A stretch of 64,000 nt of DNA from assembly GCF_001655055.1 (NCBI RefSeq), contig NZ_LXEW01000018.1, forward strand, positions 1-64,000, in the 5' to 3' direction. Shown piece by piece: positions 9,900 through 21,460 of the stretch. A program made the position numbers and the translations under genes. The stretch comes from Providencia heimbachae ATCC 35613 (GTDB lineage: Bacteria; Pseudomonadota; Gammaproteobacteria; Enterobacterales; Enterobacteriaceae). The notes beneath the pieces are model-generated. The model was not told the origin of the DNA. It made no database searches and worked only from the letters and a program-made list of their open reading frames with translations. Numbering within the stretch: the first letter of the stretch is position 1; the number at the start of each line of letters is the position of its first letter.

Positions 9900-10244
9900 T
9901 TATCGTTCTAGCTTTTCATGAAGTTCAATTAATTCAGTAATTAACTCACGAGCCAGCATCGCATTCATTAAATGATCTTGTGCATGAACAAGAACTAAAC
10001 TGACTTTTATTCGCCCTTCGCCCATGTCACTTTCAATTAATTGCGTTTGTACTTTATGTGCTTCATTAAGAGCGGAATGAGATTGTTCCATCAAGATTTT
10101 TGCATTATCAAAGTCGCCCTGTTTTGCCTTTTTTAATGCGGTATAAGCAAGGCTTCTAGCCTGTCCCGCATTAATAATCAGCCCCATAACGACTTCTTCT
10201 AATTCATTTACTGTATCTTCTTGAATATCATCGAGCTCAAACAT
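9900..10244 (-). CDS. chbA: PTS chitobiose-specific EIIA component
   Basis: Soluble lactose/cellobiose-class EIIA that passes phosphate from HPr to ChbB. A helical protein of 114 residues. The phosphorylated histidine is His87 in VHAQDHLM (86-93), matching E. coli ChbA. The helical heptads and the acidic N-terminus fit the trimeric helix bundle. It lies 42 bp downstream of chbC and 27 bp upstream of chbR. Confidence 0.95.
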   Translation of the reverse strand: MFELDDIQEDTVNELEEVVMGLIINAGQARSLAYTALKKAKQGDFDNAKILMEQSHSALNEAHKVQTQLIESDMGEGRIKVSLVLVHAQDHLMNAMLARELITELIELHEKLER

Positions 10245-10286
10245 GTTTTTATCTCTATTTTAATGGGGAGAGAACTCCCCTTAATT

Positions 10287-11645
10287 TTAAAATTTTAATG
10301 AGTTTGCGATATCTTCTTCACTTTCTTCTTCATCAATCGTATTTTGCGCTTTGTTCGAAATCACGACGAAAGGAATGTAAACCAATACTGCAACACCAAG
10401 GTTAAATAATGCGAGTAATAATGCAGCAATACTCCCATTTGTATTAAAGAATGCAGCTAACCCTGTAGGCATTGTCCACGGCGCAATATTTGTCACCGGT
10501 GGGATAATCCCTAAATAATAGGCTGCTACCATTATTCCGGCTAACAATGGCTGTATCAGAATAAATGGGATAAACATGACTGGGTTCATAATAATCGGCA
10601 ATCCAAAGATAATAGGTTCATTAATTTGGAAGATACCTGCTGGCAACGCAATCTTAGCAACTTGGCGGTGGTCTGCGCGACGTGATGCAATGAAAATAGC
10701 AATAATCAAGCCTAGCGTTGCCCCTGTACCACCAAGGAATACATAAGAATCAAGCATAGGCTTCGCCCACATATGGAATGATTTACCCGCTGCAATTGCC
10801 GCATCAACCGAGCCATATTCTGCATATAAAGACACGTTTTCCAGTGCCCATGGCGTCATAATGCCACTATCTAAAGCGGTAAGCGCCAGTGAGCCATGAA
10901 TACCAAAGAACCATAATAATGATGTAAAAATGACATATGCCCAACCCACGACATTACCCATTGATGCAAGTGGTGTTGAGACTGAATCCATAATTATTTG
11001 ATGGAAGTTACTACTAATTCCAGCCAATGCCCATGAAATTATCCCCATGATAGACAGGATAATAAAACCCGGAATAAGTGCAGAGAATGAACGAGCAACG
11101 GAAGGAGGTACGCTATCAGGTAATTTAATAACCCAATTACGGCGAACAATAAAGGTAAACATCTCGGCAACAACTAACCCCAAGATGATCCCCGAGATAA
11201 TATTTGCGCCACCTAGCCAATTCGCACCAACAGCATAAGCACCATTAACTTCATAAGGTGTTACGGTCATAAATGAAGCAACAGCCAATAGACCTGCCGC
11301 GAGTGGATCGACTTTGCGCTCTTCAGCTAATGCCATTGCGATAAAAAAGGGCGCCATTAGAGACATTATTCCGAGCGTTCCGTTATAAACATTCCCCCCT
11401 ATGGCCTTAAACCCATTGAGAGTCTCAATCGTTGCCGGTTCAAGCCGTACACCTAATGAGTAGAAAAATGACCCTGTATCAAAGCTAAGAAAAACATTAT
11501 TAATTAGAACAAACATCGCACCAACTAACGTTAGTGGCATGATACGAATAAAACCATTCTTTATTGCATTAACATGAGGTTGCTTTCCTAATCGAACAGC
11601 AAAAGGAAGGAGTACCTTTTCAAGAGAAGTGATGACGAGACTCAT
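10287..11645 (-). CDS. chbC: PTS chitobiose-specific EIIC permease
   Basis: Integral membrane permease that transports and phosphorylates N,N'-diacetylchitobiose with ChbA and ChbB. About ten hydrophobic segments; conserved EIIC-cellobiose motifs FGIHG and INEPIIFG are present. Using ATG 11643-11645, with a GAGGG ribosome site, the protein is 452 residues, the same as E. coli; a longer start at 11678 is rejected. The C-terminal [13 protein letters not shown] tail is also as in E. coli. A 115-bp gap separates it from chbB. Confidence 0.96.
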   Translation of the reverse strand: MSLVITSLEKVLLPFAVRLGKQPHVNAIKNGFIRIMPLTLVGAMFVLINNVFLSFDTGSFFYSLGVRLEPATIETLNGFKAIGGNVYNGTLGIMSLMAPFFIAMALAEERKVDPLAAGLLAVASFMTVTPYEVNGAYAVGANWLGGANIISGIILGLVVAEMFTFIVRRNWVIKLPDSVPPSVARSFSALIPGFIILSIMGIISWALAGISSNFHQIIMDSVSTPLASMGNVVGWAYVIFTSLLWFFGIHGSLALTALDSGIMTPWALENVSLYAEYGSVDAAIAAGKSFHMWAKPMLDSYVFLGGTGATLGLIIAIFIASRRADHRQVAKIALPAGIFQINEPIIFGLPIIMNPVMFIPFILIQPLLAGIMVAAYYLGIIPPVTNIAPWTMPTGLAAFFNTNGSIAALLLALFNLGVAVLVYIPFVVISNKAQNTIDEEESEEDIANSLKF

Positions 11646-11760
11646 AAAAATACCCTCAATTATTTGAGTGTGCTCCATTTTCTAATGACAAAATCGCTGA
11701 GGATAATATCAATAGTGATGAAGTCATTATTTAGTAGAGGTAGTAAGTAGCTCTCTAGGA

Positions 11761-12081
11761 TTAATTCGTTGTTTTACTTTTTATTATTGCAACTGCTGCT
11801 TTCAATACACCAAGCCCATCCACTTTGCCGTATAAAAGCGAATCAATAACCTCAACAGTTTTATTAGGTAATAATTTTTTAATATCATCTAACATCCAAG
11901 CAATTTGAGGCCCTAATAGCACCAGATCAGCATCAACACCTTTTTCTGCCGCTAAGCTTTCAGGGAAAGCTTCAATATTGACAGGGACATCATATTTTTC
12001 TGCCTGCATTCTCATTTTGTTAACTAACAGAGAGGTAGACATACCTGCAGAACAAAATAAGTAGATATTTTTCTTCTTCAT
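11761..12081 (-). CDS. chbB: PTS chitobiose-specific EIIB component
   Basis: Soluble EIIB of the lactose/cellobiose class that hands phosphate from ChbA to sugar entering through ChbC. The phosphorylated cysteine is Cys10 in [10 protein letters not shown], the usual P-loop-like motif. 106 residues as in E. coli. First gene of chbBCARFG. Confidence 0.96.
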   Translation of the reverse strand: MKKKNIYLFCSAGMSTSLLVNKMRMQAEKYDVPVNIEAFPESLAAEKGVDADLVLLGPQIAWMLDDIKKLLPNKTVEVIDSLLYGKVDGLGVLKAAVAIIKSKTTN

Positions 12082-12270
12082 TCTTTATCCTTGATTCATT
12101 CTTGTTATTTTGATTACCATTGTAATTTATAAATTTTCTTGCTGGCTTATCGCTTTACTCTATAAAGCCTTTAGATATATAAATTACTTCTAGTTGAATG
12201 AAGTATACGTACTTCCCCATAAAGACGATATTTCTTTGTTATCAAGAATTATCTCTCATTGACCAAGCAC

Positions 12271-12286
12271 TATGACACCCTTCACA
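12271..12286. promoter_or_regulatory. Candidate CRP-cAMP binding site for the chb operon
   Basis: TATGA-N6-TCACA matches the CRP core TGTGA-N6-TCACA at nine of ten fixed positions, with TTT following on the right as in the extended consensus. It lies 190 bp upstream of chbB. In E. coli the chb operon needs CRP together with ChbR and NagC, so a site here is expected. Binding is inferred. Confidence 0.55.
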
Positions 12287-12402
12287 TTTATGCAAATATT
12301 TTGCGTCAATAAAAAAGTTATACTGATATCAAATAAAGAAAGGCTTATATAGTGGAATAGACAAACTGAGGTTATTAACCAGAATTGAAACGCTTGAATA
12401 GC

Positions 12403-12430
12403 AAAAAGGCCCAATAAAATTGGGCCTTTT
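12403..12430. terminator. Terminator downstream of nlpE
   Basis: Stem GGCCCAAT / ATTGGGCC (12408-12415 and 12419-12426) with an AAA loop. It is flanked by A5 on the left and T4 on the right, so it works for nlpE on the reverse strand and could also stop forward transcription. Confidence 0.85.
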
Positions 12431-12451
12431 ATATGAATAATTTAGTTTAGA

Positions 12452-13108
12452 TTATTTGCAAGAAGCTGATTTATCAAATTTAACTTTACCTGTTTGTACT
12501 AAAGCAGAGTCAAATTGGCCATCTTCCATTGAGGGGCGAACTGAATAATAACCTTCAACCTCAACATATACAGGTGTTCCACCTTCTACACCCGATTCGC
12601 TATAGCCTTTTTCCAGTTCAATGCCTGAAGCAGTATATTGACGCCCTGATCCGCACTCTTTAAATACCGCGGCATCCGCCATATAACGGTACTCACCGAT
12701 TTTTTTACTTGGCTTAACTTGTTCAAGGGTATAATTCATTTGTGTTTCGATTGGATTACCATCCAAATCTAGCAAGGTGACTGATTGACCATCTTCAGCT
12801 TGAGCAAAATAGGTTTTCTCATCTTTTGAATTAGCTAAATGTAATTTTTTACCCTCAGCTTCCCATTTACCCGCTTCACGAAATGCGCGGTCACCTTCTT
12901 TCGTTCCCAAATAAACAAGCTGTTCCACATAGCTACCATCCTGGTTAACTAAAAGAGTCGCCTCAATACCAGAACAATCAGCACAAGGAATAACCCCTGT
13001 ATATACTTTATCAATTTGTGCCGTATTGGTATTCGTTGTAGTAGTTTGACAGCCTGCTAAGGTAATCGCACTGACAGTCATTAATGCTAACAATAGTGAT
13101 TTCTTCAT
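12452..13108 (-). CDS. nlpE: Envelope stress lipoprotein NlpE (copper homeostasis/adhesion)
   Basis: Outer-membrane lipoprotein that activates the Cpx envelope response on surface contact or when mislocalised. The start ATG at 13106-13108 has an AAGGAAT ribosome site and gives a clean lipoprotein signal peptide, lipobox LAGC, lipidated Cys20. The N-terminal domain has GVIPCADCSGIE with the CxxC pair; the C-terminal domain has the second cysteine pair and an OB-like fold. 218 residues, slightly shorter than E. coli (236). In E. coli nlpE also follows proS; here the chb operon lies between. Confidence 0.93.
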   Translation of the reverse strand: MKKSLLLALMTVSAITLAGCQTTTTNTNTAQIDKVYTGVIPCADCSGIEATLLVNQDGSYVEQLVYLGTKEGDRAFREAGKWEAEGKKLHLANSKDEKTYFAQAEDGQSVTLLDLDGNPIETQMNYTLEQVKPSKKIGEYRYMADAAVFKECGSGRQYTASGIELEKGYSESGVEGGTPVYVEVEGYYSVRPSMEDGQFDSALVQTGKVKFDKSASCK

Positions 13109-13379
13109 TATAATTCCTTTAAAATCATTCATATTTGACTCTTTAATCAACATATACATCATATCATCTTGAGTCACAAAAAGACGTGATGCTTTAGATA
13201 ATTAGGACATTACTGATAAAATACGTCATGCATAAATTTAATGAATAAGAATTGTCTTTTTCATCTAGCACCGATTATAGTTATTAAAATTACTGTGCTA
13301 TTATCGATTAAAGCACATTATGCTTGGTACAACATGTTCAAGGCGGCAATAACCGCCACTAACACAGTGGTGAGGGAAT

Positions 13380-13643
13380 ATGTCTACAGATACTGAATAT
13401 CAACCTATCAATTGTGATGATTACGAATATCTAGAAATCGCATGCCAGCGCCAGCTAAAGTTACTCATTGAGCTTAATGGCGGCGAGAATATTGAAGGGC
13501 AAGCCAGTGATTTGCTCCTACGTAAAAAAGTAGAGTACCTGATTGTTGAAACACATGAAGGAACAAAAGAATTACGTCTGGATTGCATTAACACCTTCAG
13601 TCATCCAGAAATCGGCACGATAGTTGTCGACCACTCTCACTAA
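13380..13643 (+). CDS. rof: Rho-binding anti-terminator Rof
   Basis: Small acidic cytoplasmic protein that binds Rho and inhibits termination. 87 residues, acidic throughout, with the conserved INCDDYEYLEIACQ start and the LRLDCINTFSHPEIGTIVV end that form the Sm-like barrel. A GAGGGA ribosome site precedes the ATG. It sits beside tilS as in E. coli. The 270-bp gap upstream, to nlpE, shows nothing I can name. Confidence 0.93.
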   Translation: MSTDTEYQPINCDDYEYLEIACQRQLKLLIELNGGENIEGQASDLLLRKKVEYLIVETHEGTKELRLDCINTFSHPEIGTIVVDHSH

Positions 13644-13670
13644 CACTCGCAATTTCGAGTTCTTCTACAT

Positions 13671-13704
13671 CCCCTTATGATAGTCACAGTCATAAGGGGT
13701 TTCT
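13671..13704. terminator. Bidirectional terminator between rof and tilS
   Basis: A 10-bp perfect stem CCCCTTATGA (13671-13680) / TCATAAGGGG (13690-13699) followed by TTTCTC. It separates the converging rof and tilS genes. Confidence 0.8.
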
Positions 13705-13706
13705 CT

Positions 13707-15059
13707 TTATAAACTTACTTGAAATTCATTGTTTTTTTGCCAGTTAATCGCAATCCCAACTTTCCCTTCATCAACTAAACCGAAAGGTGTAATAAAGCTG
13801 CCTACCGCGGCTATAAGTTCATCATTATAGTAAATAAGTGGTGTGCGCTCTCGCATCCAAGGAGCGATACCTAACTCTTGCCATATTTTTTTACTGCTTC
13901 TTGAATGGGTTCTTCCCACAATATTAATTGTGCCTTGTAAGCCAAAACGGACAGTCACTTTTTCATGTTCGTTGGGAGGACGAATTTGCCCTTGCCCATG
14001 CATAATTTCAAGTTGCCCAAGAGATTCCGGTAATGTGAATAAATTCGGATAATCCCAATCATATTGCTTATTAGTTAAACGAGTTATGCGCCTAACAATC
14101 CACAAAGCACCTTGGTAGCGTCTAATTTCTACATCCCCTAGGCGACAAACTGGCTCTGCATCTTGCCGAGCCAAAGCAACTTCTTGCCAAATGCGTTGTA
14201 GTTGATTAAACGGTGGCATGGGTAACTGGTGTAAACCCACCCAGCGGCGGATCAGCCCATTGCGTTTTGCCGGCGAACAACTATTTAGGCTATCAATAAA
14301 TAGTCCACCATGATAATCCATCATTTCATCTAACGAATCTTGCAATAATTCATCAAGTAATGTTTCTTGTTCCCCACACAGCGCCGCACTACGCGATACT
14401 GCACTCGAAAAATGAGGCCAGCGTTCGGTCAATAACGGCATGATATGTAAACGAAGAAAATTTCGATCATATTTATCATTTTGATTACTATCGTCTTCAA
14501 CCCAAGGTAGCTGGTTTTCTTGCATGTATTCTTCAAGCTTTTCTCGGGGTATCGACAATAATGGTCGTAATAAATATGTGTTACCTATCGTTGCCTTAAA
14601 TGGCGTAATCTGTGGCATCGATGAAAGCCCTGTAGGCCCACTTCCTCGCTTTAACGCTAGCATAAAGGTTTCAGCCTGATCATCTTGATGCTGAGCCGTC
14701 ACAATTATTTCATTCTCATGTAGTTCATCACGATAAGCTTGATAACGAGCATCTCGCGCTGCGGCCTCTATTCCGCTATGAGTTGGGTCGACTTGAACCT
14801 GTTGGCAAATAAACGGAACACTCCACTCCTTGCACAATGAAGCACAATGTTTTTCCCATGCATCCGCCTTTGTGTTTAAACCATGGTGAATATGAATTGC
14901 GCGGATTTGGAGCAAGGGATTTAGGTTATTTTTGATTTGGCAAAGGGCATGCAACAGCACAGTAGAATCAATTCCACCACTGAATCCAACCAGTATTTTT
15001 TGAAAATCTTTTATTTTGCTGAATATTTGCTCAACGATGACTTGTGATTGTTTCACCAT
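13707..15059 (-). CDS. tilS: tRNA(Ile)-lysidine synthetase
   Basis: Essential enzyme that converts C34 of tRNA-Ile(CAU) to lysidine using ATP and lysine, so that the tRNA reads AUA. N-type ATP pyrophosphatase P-loop SGGIDS at residues 27-32; the HHG and HQDDQAET motifs of the family follow. The C-terminal domain after about 360 matches the TilS substrate-binding region (RSSKKIWQELGIAPWMRERTP visible in part). 450 residues against 432 in E. coli. An AAGGGC box precedes the ATG. Confidence 0.95.
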   Translation of the reverse strand: MVKQSQVIVEQIFSKIKDFQKILVGFSGGIDSTVLLHALCQIKNNLNPLLQIRAIHIHHGLNTKADAWEKHCASLCKEWSVPFICQQVQVDPTHSGIEAAARDARYQAYRDELHENEIIVTAQHQDDQAETFMLALKRGSGPTGLSSMPQITPFKATIGNTYLLRPLLSIPREKLEEYMQENQLPWVEDDSNQNDKYDRNFLRLHIMPLLTERWPHFSSAVSRSAALCGEQETLLDELLQDSLDEMMDYHGGLFIDSLNSCSPAKRNGLIRRWVGLHQLPMPPFNQLQRIWQEVALARQDAEPVCRLGDVEIRRYQGALWIVRRITRLTNKQYDWDYPNLFTLPESLGQLEIMHGQGQIRPPNEHEKVTVRFGLQGTINIVGRTHSRSSKKIWQELGIAPWMRERTPLIYYNDELIAAVGSFITPFGLVDEGKVGIAINWQKNNEFQVSL

Positions 15060-15126
15060 TCATTTGCCCTTCTTCATTTTTTACGACTTTTTTCAGTTCA
15101 AATACATAGATGCCGAACACAATAAC

Positions 15127-15162
15127 AAAAAAAGCGGGGGCTGGTAAAAACCAATCCCCGCC
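15127..15162 (-). terminator. Terminator after accA
   Basis: Reverse-strand GC-rich stem (GCGGGGATTGG paired with CCAGCCCCCGC across 15134-15162) followed by seven T (A7 at 15127-15133 on the forward strand). It ends the long lpx-dnaE-accA transcript. Confidence 0.9.
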
Positions 15163-15194
15163 AGTCAATAAACGCTTAAGACAAAGTAGCGCGA

Positions 15195-16154
15195 TTAACA
15201 GTAGCCATATCCCATCAATCGCTGATAACGACGATTTTTTAAGGCTTCAGCATCAAACTCTTCGAGCTCATTAAGGTCTTCAATAAGACGCGCTTTGAGC
15301 GATGCTGCAATTTCTTCATAATTACGATGCGCACCACCTAAAGGCTCAGGAATAACATTGTCAACAAGCTTCAATTCTTTAAGGCGTGGCGCAGTAATCC
15401 CCATCGCTTCAGCTGCTAATGGCGCTTTGTCTGCACTTTTCCAAAGGATAGATGCACAACCTTCTGGCGAAATAACAGAATAAGTGCTGTATTGCAGCAT
15501 ATTCACTTTATCACCAACACCGATAGCTAACGCGCCACCTGAACCACCTTCACCAATAACGGTACAGATAACCGGAACAGATAAACGTGACATTTCACGC
15601 AGGTTACGGGCAATCGCTTCAGATTGACCACGTTCTTCAGCGCCGACGCCAGGATATGCACCTGGGGTATCAATGAAAGTGATAATAGGGAGATTAAAAC
15701 GATCGGCCAGTTCCATCAGACGTAATGCCTTACGGTAACCTTCAGGGGCCGGCATACCAAAGTTACGACGTATTTTCTCTTTGGTCTCACGACCTTTTTG
15801 ATGACCAATAATCATGACTGGGCGACCATCTAAGCGCGCCATTCCACCAACGATAGCTTTATCGTCAGCATAAGCACGGTCACCTGCCAATTCCTGAAAA
15901 TCAGTAAAAATACGTGGAATATAATCCAATGAATAAGGGCGTCGAGGATGACGAGCAAGTTTTGCAATCTGCCATGCACCAAGATCAGAGAAAATTTTAC
16001 GTGTTAGTTCAACACTTTTCTCACGTAAACGAGCAACCTCTTCATCCAGGTTGACTTCTAAGTTGTTATCTTGACGGCTAACTGCAGTTAGGGAATCAAT
16101 TTTCGCCTCTAATTCAGCAATCGGCTGTTCAAAATCAAGAAAATCCAGACTCAT
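15195..16154 (-). CDS. accA: Acetyl-CoA carboxylase carboxyltransferase subunit alpha
   Basis: Alpha subunit of the carboxyltransferase that makes malonyl-CoA, first step of fatty acid synthesis; pairs with AccD. 319 residues as in E. coli, with the conserved [27 protein letters not shown] and [12 protein letters not shown] motifs of the crotonase-like fold that bind acetyl-CoA and carboxybiotin. It starts 12 bp after dnaE with an AGGAAT ribosome site and is followed by a strong terminator. Confidence 0.97.
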   Translation of the reverse strand: MSLDFLDFEQPIAELEAKIDSLTAVSRQDNNLEVNLDEEVARLREKSVELTRKIFSDLGAWQIAKLARHPRRPYSLDYIPRIFTDFQELAGDRAYADDKAIVGGMARLDGRPVMIIGHQKGRETKEKIRRNFGMPAPEGYRKALRLMELADRFNLPIITFIDTPGAYPGVGAEERGQSEAIARNLREMSRLSVPVICTVIGEGGSGGALAIGVGDKVNMLQYSTYSVISPEGCASILWKSADKAPLAAEAMGITAPRLKELKLVDNVIPEPLGGAHRNYEEIAASLKARLIEDLNELEEFDAEALKNRRYQRLMGYGYC

Positions 16155-16166
16155 AATATTCCTATT

Positions 16167-19100
16167 TTAGTCAAATTCTAATTCTACCTGCTCACTACCT
16201 AGCAGAGTTCGAAGATCGTTCAGAAGGGGATCCACGGGTGTCACACGCCAAACAACGCCAAATTTAAGCTTGGCTCTGGCATCATCCTTCTGATAATACA
16301 AATGAACCGGGATCGTTCCTGAACGGTGAGGTTCAAGCGTATTACGAAGCCGGTTCAACAATTGATCGTTAATTTGTTTATCTGACAGTGATATAGCAAG
16401 TCCTCGTGCATATTTTTCCCTTGCTTCACCAATATCCATTAACTCGCGCACTGTCATTTTATTACCACCATTGAAATCATCAAAGCTGACCTGGCCGGTG
16501 GCGATTAATATATTATCTTTTTCCAGCATGTGCTGGTATTTCTCCAGAGCATCTGAAAATAACATAATATCCAGACGACCGGAACGATCATCAAGCGTGC
16601 AAATACCAATTCTATTTCCACGCTTGGTTGTAATAACTTTTGCTGAGAGTACTAAACCTACCACAGTTGTCATTTGACCACGAGGGGTTGGGTTCACATC
16701 TTTCAACCTGAGACCATTAGTATAACGCTCAATCTCACTTAAGTACCGTGTTATCGGGTGCCCAGTTAAGTAAAGCCCTAATGTTTCTCTTTCGCCATCA
16801 AGTACAACTTGCTCTGGCCATTTAGGTACACTTGCATAAGAACTTTCAACCTGTTCAGGTGCATCAGCAAGCACACCAAACATGTCAGCTTGTCCAATGG
16901 CTTCCGCTTTTGCATGTTGATCCGCCGCTTTTAATGCATCTTCAAGAGAAGACATTAACGCTGCACGATGCGGGCCTAAACGATCAAATGCCCCTGCCAT
17001 GATCAATTTTTCCATCACACGGCGATTAATTTTTTTTATATCAACACGGGCGCAAAGATCAAAGATTTCTTTAAAGAACCCACCTTGTTGGCGAGCTTCA
17101 ACGATTGCTTCGATAGGACCTTCACCGACACCTTTAATGGCGCCAATACCGTAAACTATCTCACCTTCATCATTCACATGGAAGTGATATAATCCGCTAT
17201 TAATATCTGGCGGCAATACTTTTAACCCCATTCGCCAGCATTCGTCAACCAAACCAACCACTTTTTCTGTGTTATCCATATCTGCGGTCATTACCGCTGC
17301 CATAAATTCAGCAGGATAGTGAGCCTTTAACCATAAGGTTTGATATGAAACTAATGCATATGCAGCTGAGTGCGATTTGTTAAAACCATAACCGGCAAAT
17401 TTCTCTACCAAGTCAAAGATTTTCATCGATAGCTCGCCATCAATACCATTTTTGATGGCACCATCTTTAAAAATAGAGCGCTGCTTCGCCATCTCTTCAG
17501 GTTTCTTTTTACCCATCGCACGGCGCAGCATATCTGCACCACCAAGGGTGTATCCAGCAAGAACCTGAGCAATCTGCATAACCTGTTCTTGGTACAAAAT
17601 AATACCATAAGTTGGCTCTAGAACAGGTTTTAATGATTCATGTTGCCACTCTACATCAGGGTAAGAGATTTCCTCGCGACCATGCTTACGATCAATAAAG
17701 TTATCTACCATGCCTGATTGCAACGGCCCTGGGCGGAAGAGTGCCACAAGAGCTATCATATCTTCAAAGCTATCTGGACGTAGCCGCTTGATCAAATCTT
17801 TCATACCACGGGATTCTAATTGGAATACCGCCGTTGTTTCTGAACGCTGTAGCATATCGAAACTTTTTTGATCTTGCAGAGGGATCGCTGCGATATCTAT
17901 AGGCGCTAAATTTTTCTTGGTGCGCCGCGCGTTGATCATTTCCAACGCCCAATTGATGATAGTTAGAGTACGCAAACCCAAGAAGTCGAATTTGACTAGC
18001 CCCGCATACTCAACATCATTTTTATCAAACTGGGTAACTGGGTTATTACCTTCCGCATCACAATAAAGTGGTGCAAAGTCGGTGATTTTTGTTGGTGCAA
18101 TAACCACTCCACCCGCATGCTTACCTGCGTTTCGTGTTACACCCTCAAGCTTGCGAGCCATGTCTATCAATGCTTTAACTTCTTCATCGGCAGCATAGAT
18201 TTCAGGTAGCTGAGGCTCAACTTCAAACGCTTTTTCCAGTGTCATACCGGGATCTAACGGGATTAATTTGGATATTCTATCGACAAACCCATAAGGGTGT
18301 CCTAGTACACGTCCTACATCTCGAATAACGGCTTTAGCCGCCATTGTACCGAACGTGATGATCTGTGATACCGCATCACGTCCATACATTTGCGCAACAT
18401 GATCAATCACTAGGTCGCGTTTTTCCATACAGAAATCGACGTCAAAGTCAGGCATGGAAACACGTTCAGGATTCAAAAAGCGCTCGAATAATAGATCAAA
18501 TTCAAGTGGATCTAGATCAGTAATTTTTAGCGCATAAGCAACAAGCGAACCCGCTCCTGAACCACGCCCTGGGCCAACAGGTACGCCATTATCTTTCGAC
18601 CATTGGATAAATTCCATGACGATAAGAAAGTAACCAGGAAACCCCATCTGATTGATAACGTTCAATTCAATTTCTAAACGCTCATCATATTCTTTGCGTT
18701 TCTCAACTCTTTCTTTTTCATCAGGAAATAAGAATTCAAGGCGCTCTTCTAAACCTTTTCTCGAGCACATAACCAAGAAATCTTCAGTCTTCATATCACC
18801 CGTTGGAAACTGTGGTAAGAAGTATTCACCAAGACGAATAGTTACGTTACAACGCTTAGCAATCTCTACACTGTTTTCTAACGCTTCAGGAATGTCGGCA
18901 AATAACTCGCACATTTCCGCTTCTGAACGTAAGTATTGCTGAGGGCTATAATTTTTAGGTCTTTTAGGGTCAACCAAAGTAAAACCATCATGGATAGCAA
19001 CCCGAATTTCATGGGCATCAAAATCGCTACTCTCAATAAAACAAACTTCATTGGTTGCAACGACAGGCAAACCTTTTTTTGCCGCTAGCTCTACCGCTGC

Positions 19101-19649
19101 ATGCAAATAACTCTCTTCATCAGGACGCCCTGTTCTGATGAGCTCTAAGTAATAGCTATTCGGAAAGTGTGTTTGATAAAACTCAATGCATTCATCAACA
19201 AGCGTTTGGTTACCACGCAATAAAAATTGCCCAACATCCCCTTTTCGACCACCAGAAAGTAAAATTAAACCTTCTTTGTGCTTTGCTAGCCAATCACGAT
19301 GTATTGTTGGTCCTATCGGCCCATACCCTTTCTGATAAGCTTCAGAGATAAGTAAAGTAAGATTTTGGTAGCCTTCATTATTGCGGGCTAGCACAGTTAA
19401 GTGAGCAACTTCATCACCTAACATTTCACTTTCCACACAAAAATCTGCACCAATGATAGGCTTTATACCCGCACCATGAGCCGCACCATAAAACCTGACT
19501 AATCCACATAGATTAGTAAAATCAGTAATTGCGAGTGCAGGCATGCCCATCGCAGCAACTTTTTTAACTAATGGCGCCGTTTTCGCCAGCCCATCAATCA
19601 TGGAGTAGTCACTATGGACACGCAAATGAATAAAACGAGGAGAAACCAT
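16167..19649 (-). CDS. dnaE: DNA polymerase III subunit alpha
   Basis: Replicative polymerase of the chromosome, 1160 residues as in E. coli. N-terminal PHP domain ([14 protein letters not shown] near residues 7-20), palm with catalytic aspartates in the PDFDVDF motif at about residue 400, a helix-hairpin-helix region, an OB domain and a C-terminal tau-binding region ending in VELEFD. The ATG at 19647-19649 is preceded by AAGG; an in-frame TTG immediately before it is less likely. It follows rnhB after 11 bp. Confidence 0.97.
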   Translation of the reverse strand: MVSPRFIHLRVHSDYSMIDGLAKTAPLVKKVAAMGMPALAITDFTNLCGLVRFYGAAHGAGIKPIIGADFCVESEMLGDEVAHLTVLARNNEGYQNLTLLISEAYQKGYGPIGPTIHRDWLAKHKEGLILLSGGRKGDVGQFLLRGNQTLVDECIEFYQTHFPNSYYLELIRTGRPDEESYLHAAVELAAKKGLPVVATNEVCFIESSDFDAHEIRVAIHDGFTLVDPKRPKNYSPQQYLRSEAEMCELFADIPEALENSVEIAKRCNVTIRLGEYFLPQFPTGDMKTEDFLVMCSRKGLEERLEFLFPDEKERVEKRKEYDERLEIELNVINQMGFPGYFLIVMEFIQWSKDNGVPVGPGRGSGAGSLVAYALKITDLDPLEFDLLFERFLNPERVSMPDFDVDFCMEKRDLVIDHVAQMYGRDAVSQIITFGTMAAKAVIRDVGRVLGHPYGFVDRISKLIPLDPGMTLEKAFEVEPQLPEIYAADEEVKALIDMARKLEGVTRNAGKHAGGVVIAPTKITDFAPLYCDAEGNNPVTQFDKNDVEYAGLVKFDFLGLRTLTIINWALEMINARRTKKNLAPIDIAAIPLQDQKSFDMLQRSETTAVFQLESRGMKDLIKRLRPDSFEDMIALVALFRPGPLQSGMVDNFIDRKHGREEISYPDVEWQHESLKPVLEPTYGIILYQEQVMQIAQVLAGYTLGGADMLRRAMGKKKPEEMAKQRSIFKDGAIKNGIDGELSMKIFDLVEKFAGYGFNKSHSAAYALVSYQTLWLKAHYPAEFMAAVMTADMDNTEKVVGLVDECWRMGLKVLPPDINSGLYHFHVNDEGEIVYGIGAIKGVGEGPIEAIVEARQQGGFFKEIFDLCARVDIKKINRRVMEKLIMAGAFDRLGPHRAALMSSLEDALKAADQHAKAEAIGQADMFGVLADAPEQVESSYASVPKWPEQVVLDGERETLGLYLTGHPITRYLSEIERYTNGLRLKDVNPTPRGQMTTVVGLVLSAKVITTKRGNRIGICTLDDRSGRLDIMLFSDALEKYQHMLEKDNILIATGQVSFDDFNGGNKMTVRELMDIGEAREKYARGLAISLSDKQINDQLLNRLRNTLEPHRSGTIPVHLYYQKDDARAKLKFGVVWRVTPVDPLLNDLRTLLGSEQVELEFD

Positions 19650-19660
19650 CAACCTTATAC

Positions 19661-20254
19661 CTATTGTTTAATTTCTAAGGCGCGCCGTACTGGTGCGAAG
19701 CTCTTACGATGAAACTCAGTGGCTCCGTGTTGTGCCAGTTTTTCTAAATGGTAAGGCGTTGGATAACCTTTATGTTTCGCAAAACCATATTCAGGGAAGA
19801 TTTTATCAAGCTCTACCATTTCCCTATCCCTTACTACTTTTGCTAAAATAGAGGCTGCACTTATCTCTTGAACCAGACTATCACCTTTAACCACCGCTTG
19901 TGATGGCATCAATAATTCAGGGCAACGGTTACCATCAACCAACACAAAATCAGGCGTGATAGATAACCCAGCAACGGCACGTTGCATCGCTAACATTGTC
20001 GCATGCAATATATTTATTTTATCAATTTCTTCGGGTTCTGCACGACCAATACACCAGCAAAGTGCTTTTTCTTTTATTTCATCGAACAATTTTTCACGTT
20101 TTTTTTCTGTTAGCTTTTTTGAGTCCGCTAATCCTACTATTGGATTATTAGGATCAAGGATCACGGCTGCCGTCACCACTGCCCCAACGAGAGGACCACG
20201 TCCGACTTCATCTACACCAGCAATTAAGTTGGCTTTAGGGTATATAAAATCCAT
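19661..20254 (-). CDS. rnhB: Ribonuclease HII
   Basis: Endonuclease that cuts RNA in RNA-DNA hybrids, including single ribonucleotides. Catalytic residues are visible in [10 protein letters not shown] (Asp15, Glu16) and VDGNR (Asp107). 197 residues, the family length. Its ATG overlaps the lpxB stop by one base (TAATG), indicating coupled translation. Confidence 0.96.
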   Translation of the reverse strand: MDFIYPKANLIAGVDEVGRGPLVGAVVTAAVILDPNNPIVGLADSKKLTEKKREKLFDEIKEKALCWCIGRAEPEEIDKINILHATMLAMQRAVAGLSITPDFVLVDGNRCPELLMPSQAVVKGDSLVQEISAASILAKVVRDREMVELDKIFPEYGFAKHKGYPTPYHLEKLAQHGATEFHRKSFAPVRRALEIKQ

Positions 20255-21408
20255 TATTTTCTAACCAAATCGAGTACTGCGTCAGCAGCTTGTTTGTCTG
20301 CATCACAGCGAATAAGTTGATGCAATTGCAAAAAGGTTTCTTTCAAATCATCAACCTGCTCACCACCATTTAATAAAGGGATAAGGTACTGTGCTAATTT
20401 TTCAGGTTGGCATTCTTCTTGTAATAGCTCTTTAACTATCTCTTTTTCTGCTAGCAAATTAGGTAAGGAAACATACGGCGTTTTGACTAAACGTTTTGCC
20501 AACCAAAAAGTAAATGGCTTCATTCGATAGCCTACGACCATTGGACATTTCGTCAACATACATTCAAGGGCGGCGGTTCCCGAAGCAAGTAATGTTGCAT
20601 CGGCAGAGATCATCGCATCACGAGCTTGCCCATCGAGAATATGAACATGTAGCTCGGGTGCAACCTCTTCCCTAATAGCGTCAAATTGTTGACGTCGCTT
20701 TGCATTTACCAACGGAACGACAATATGTAGATTTGTGAAGTGTTGATGTAAGATTTTTGCCGTTTTTAAAAAATCGGCACTCAACATTTCAACTTCTGAA
20801 TGACGGCTTCCAGGTAATAAAGCCAAGCATTTTGCGGTCTCAGGAATACCTAATCGTGCTCTAGCGGCCTGTTTATCGGGCTGAAGTGGTATCGCATCTG
20901 CCATCGTATGTCCGATAAAACGACAAGGTACATTAAAACGATCATAGAACGCTTTTTCGAATGGTAGGAATGCGAGCACGAGATTAGTTGCGCGTCCAAT
21001 TTTAAACACGCGTTTTTGACGCCATGCCCATACAGATGGGCTGACATAATGAATTGTTTTGATGCCTTTTGCTTTTAATCTGCCCTCAAGAGTGATGTTA
21101 AAATCAGGGGCATCAATGCCGACAAAAATATCGGGCTGCAATTGTGTAAAGCGTTGCGTTAAATCTTTACGAATAGAGAGCAGTCGAGGTAAACGACCTA
21201 ATACCTCAACAATACCCATGACGGCAAGCTCTTCCATTTCGTACCAGGCTTCACATCCTTCGGCTTGCATCAGTGGACCTGCAACACCAACAAAACGCGC
21301 ATTTGGCACTTGTTCTTTTAGTGCACGGATAAGGCCCGCACCTAAAATATCACCTGACGTTTCGCCGGCAACAAGGCCAATAGTAAGTGGGCGGTTATTA
21401 TTCACCAA
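20254..21408 (-). CDS. lpxB: Lipid-A-disaccharide synthase
   Basis: GT19 glycosyltransferase that joins UDP-diacylglucosamine and lipid X to the lipid A disaccharide at the inner face of the membrane. Typical start [17 protein letters not shown] (residues 11-27), then [20 protein letters not shown] and the PGSR/E motif. 384 residues (E. coli 382). 52 bp after lpxA. Confidence 0.96.
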   Translation of the reverse strand: MVNNNRPLTIGLVAGETSGDILGAGLIRALKEQVPNARFVGVAGPLMQAEGCEAWYEMEELAVMGIVEVLGRLPRLLSIRKDLTQRFTQLQPDIFVGIDAPDFNITLEGRLKAKGIKTIHYVSPSVWAWRQKRVFKIGRATNLVLAFLPFEKAFYDRFNVPCRFIGHTMADAIPLQPDKQAARARLGIPETAKCLALLPGSRHSEVEMLSADFLKTAKILHQHFTNLHIVVPLVNAKRRQQFDAIREEVAPELHVHILDGQARDAMISADATLLASGTAALECMLTKCPMVVGYRMKPFTFWLAKRLVKTPYVSLPNLLAEKEIVKELLQEECQPEKLAQYLIPLLNGGEQVDDLKETFLQLHQLIRCDADKQAADAVLDLVRK

Positions 21409-21460
21409 AATTCGCTCCTTAATAAAGGCCTTTACTTCATTCGTCTGTTAATAAAAAAAA

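Larger units (their letters stand above)
12082..12451. promoter_or_regulatory. chb operon control region and nlpE terminator region
   Basis: This 370-bp gap separates the starts of the leftward chb operon from the end of nlpE. It must contain the chb promoter, but I see no strong -10/-35 pair on the reverse strand, as expected for an activator-dependent promoter. It holds a good CRP-like site (12271-12286) and, at the right end, the nlpE terminator. AT-rich half-palindromes near 12105-12127 could be NagC sites but do not match well enough to call. No small ORF or RNA gene is convincing. Confidence 0.6.

Noticed and set aside
11646-11760. ChiX (MicM) sRNA decoy site in the chbB-chbC gap, known from E. 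coli and Salmonella
   Set aside because: I found no convincing complement to the ChiX pairing region in the 115-bp gap; only an AT-rich leader and a ribosome site are visible.
12300-12402. Possible small RNA on the forward strand before the nlpE terminator (TATACT box near 12325)
   Set aside because: No -35 at a proper distance and no resemblance to a known RNA; the hairpin is explained as the nlpE terminator.
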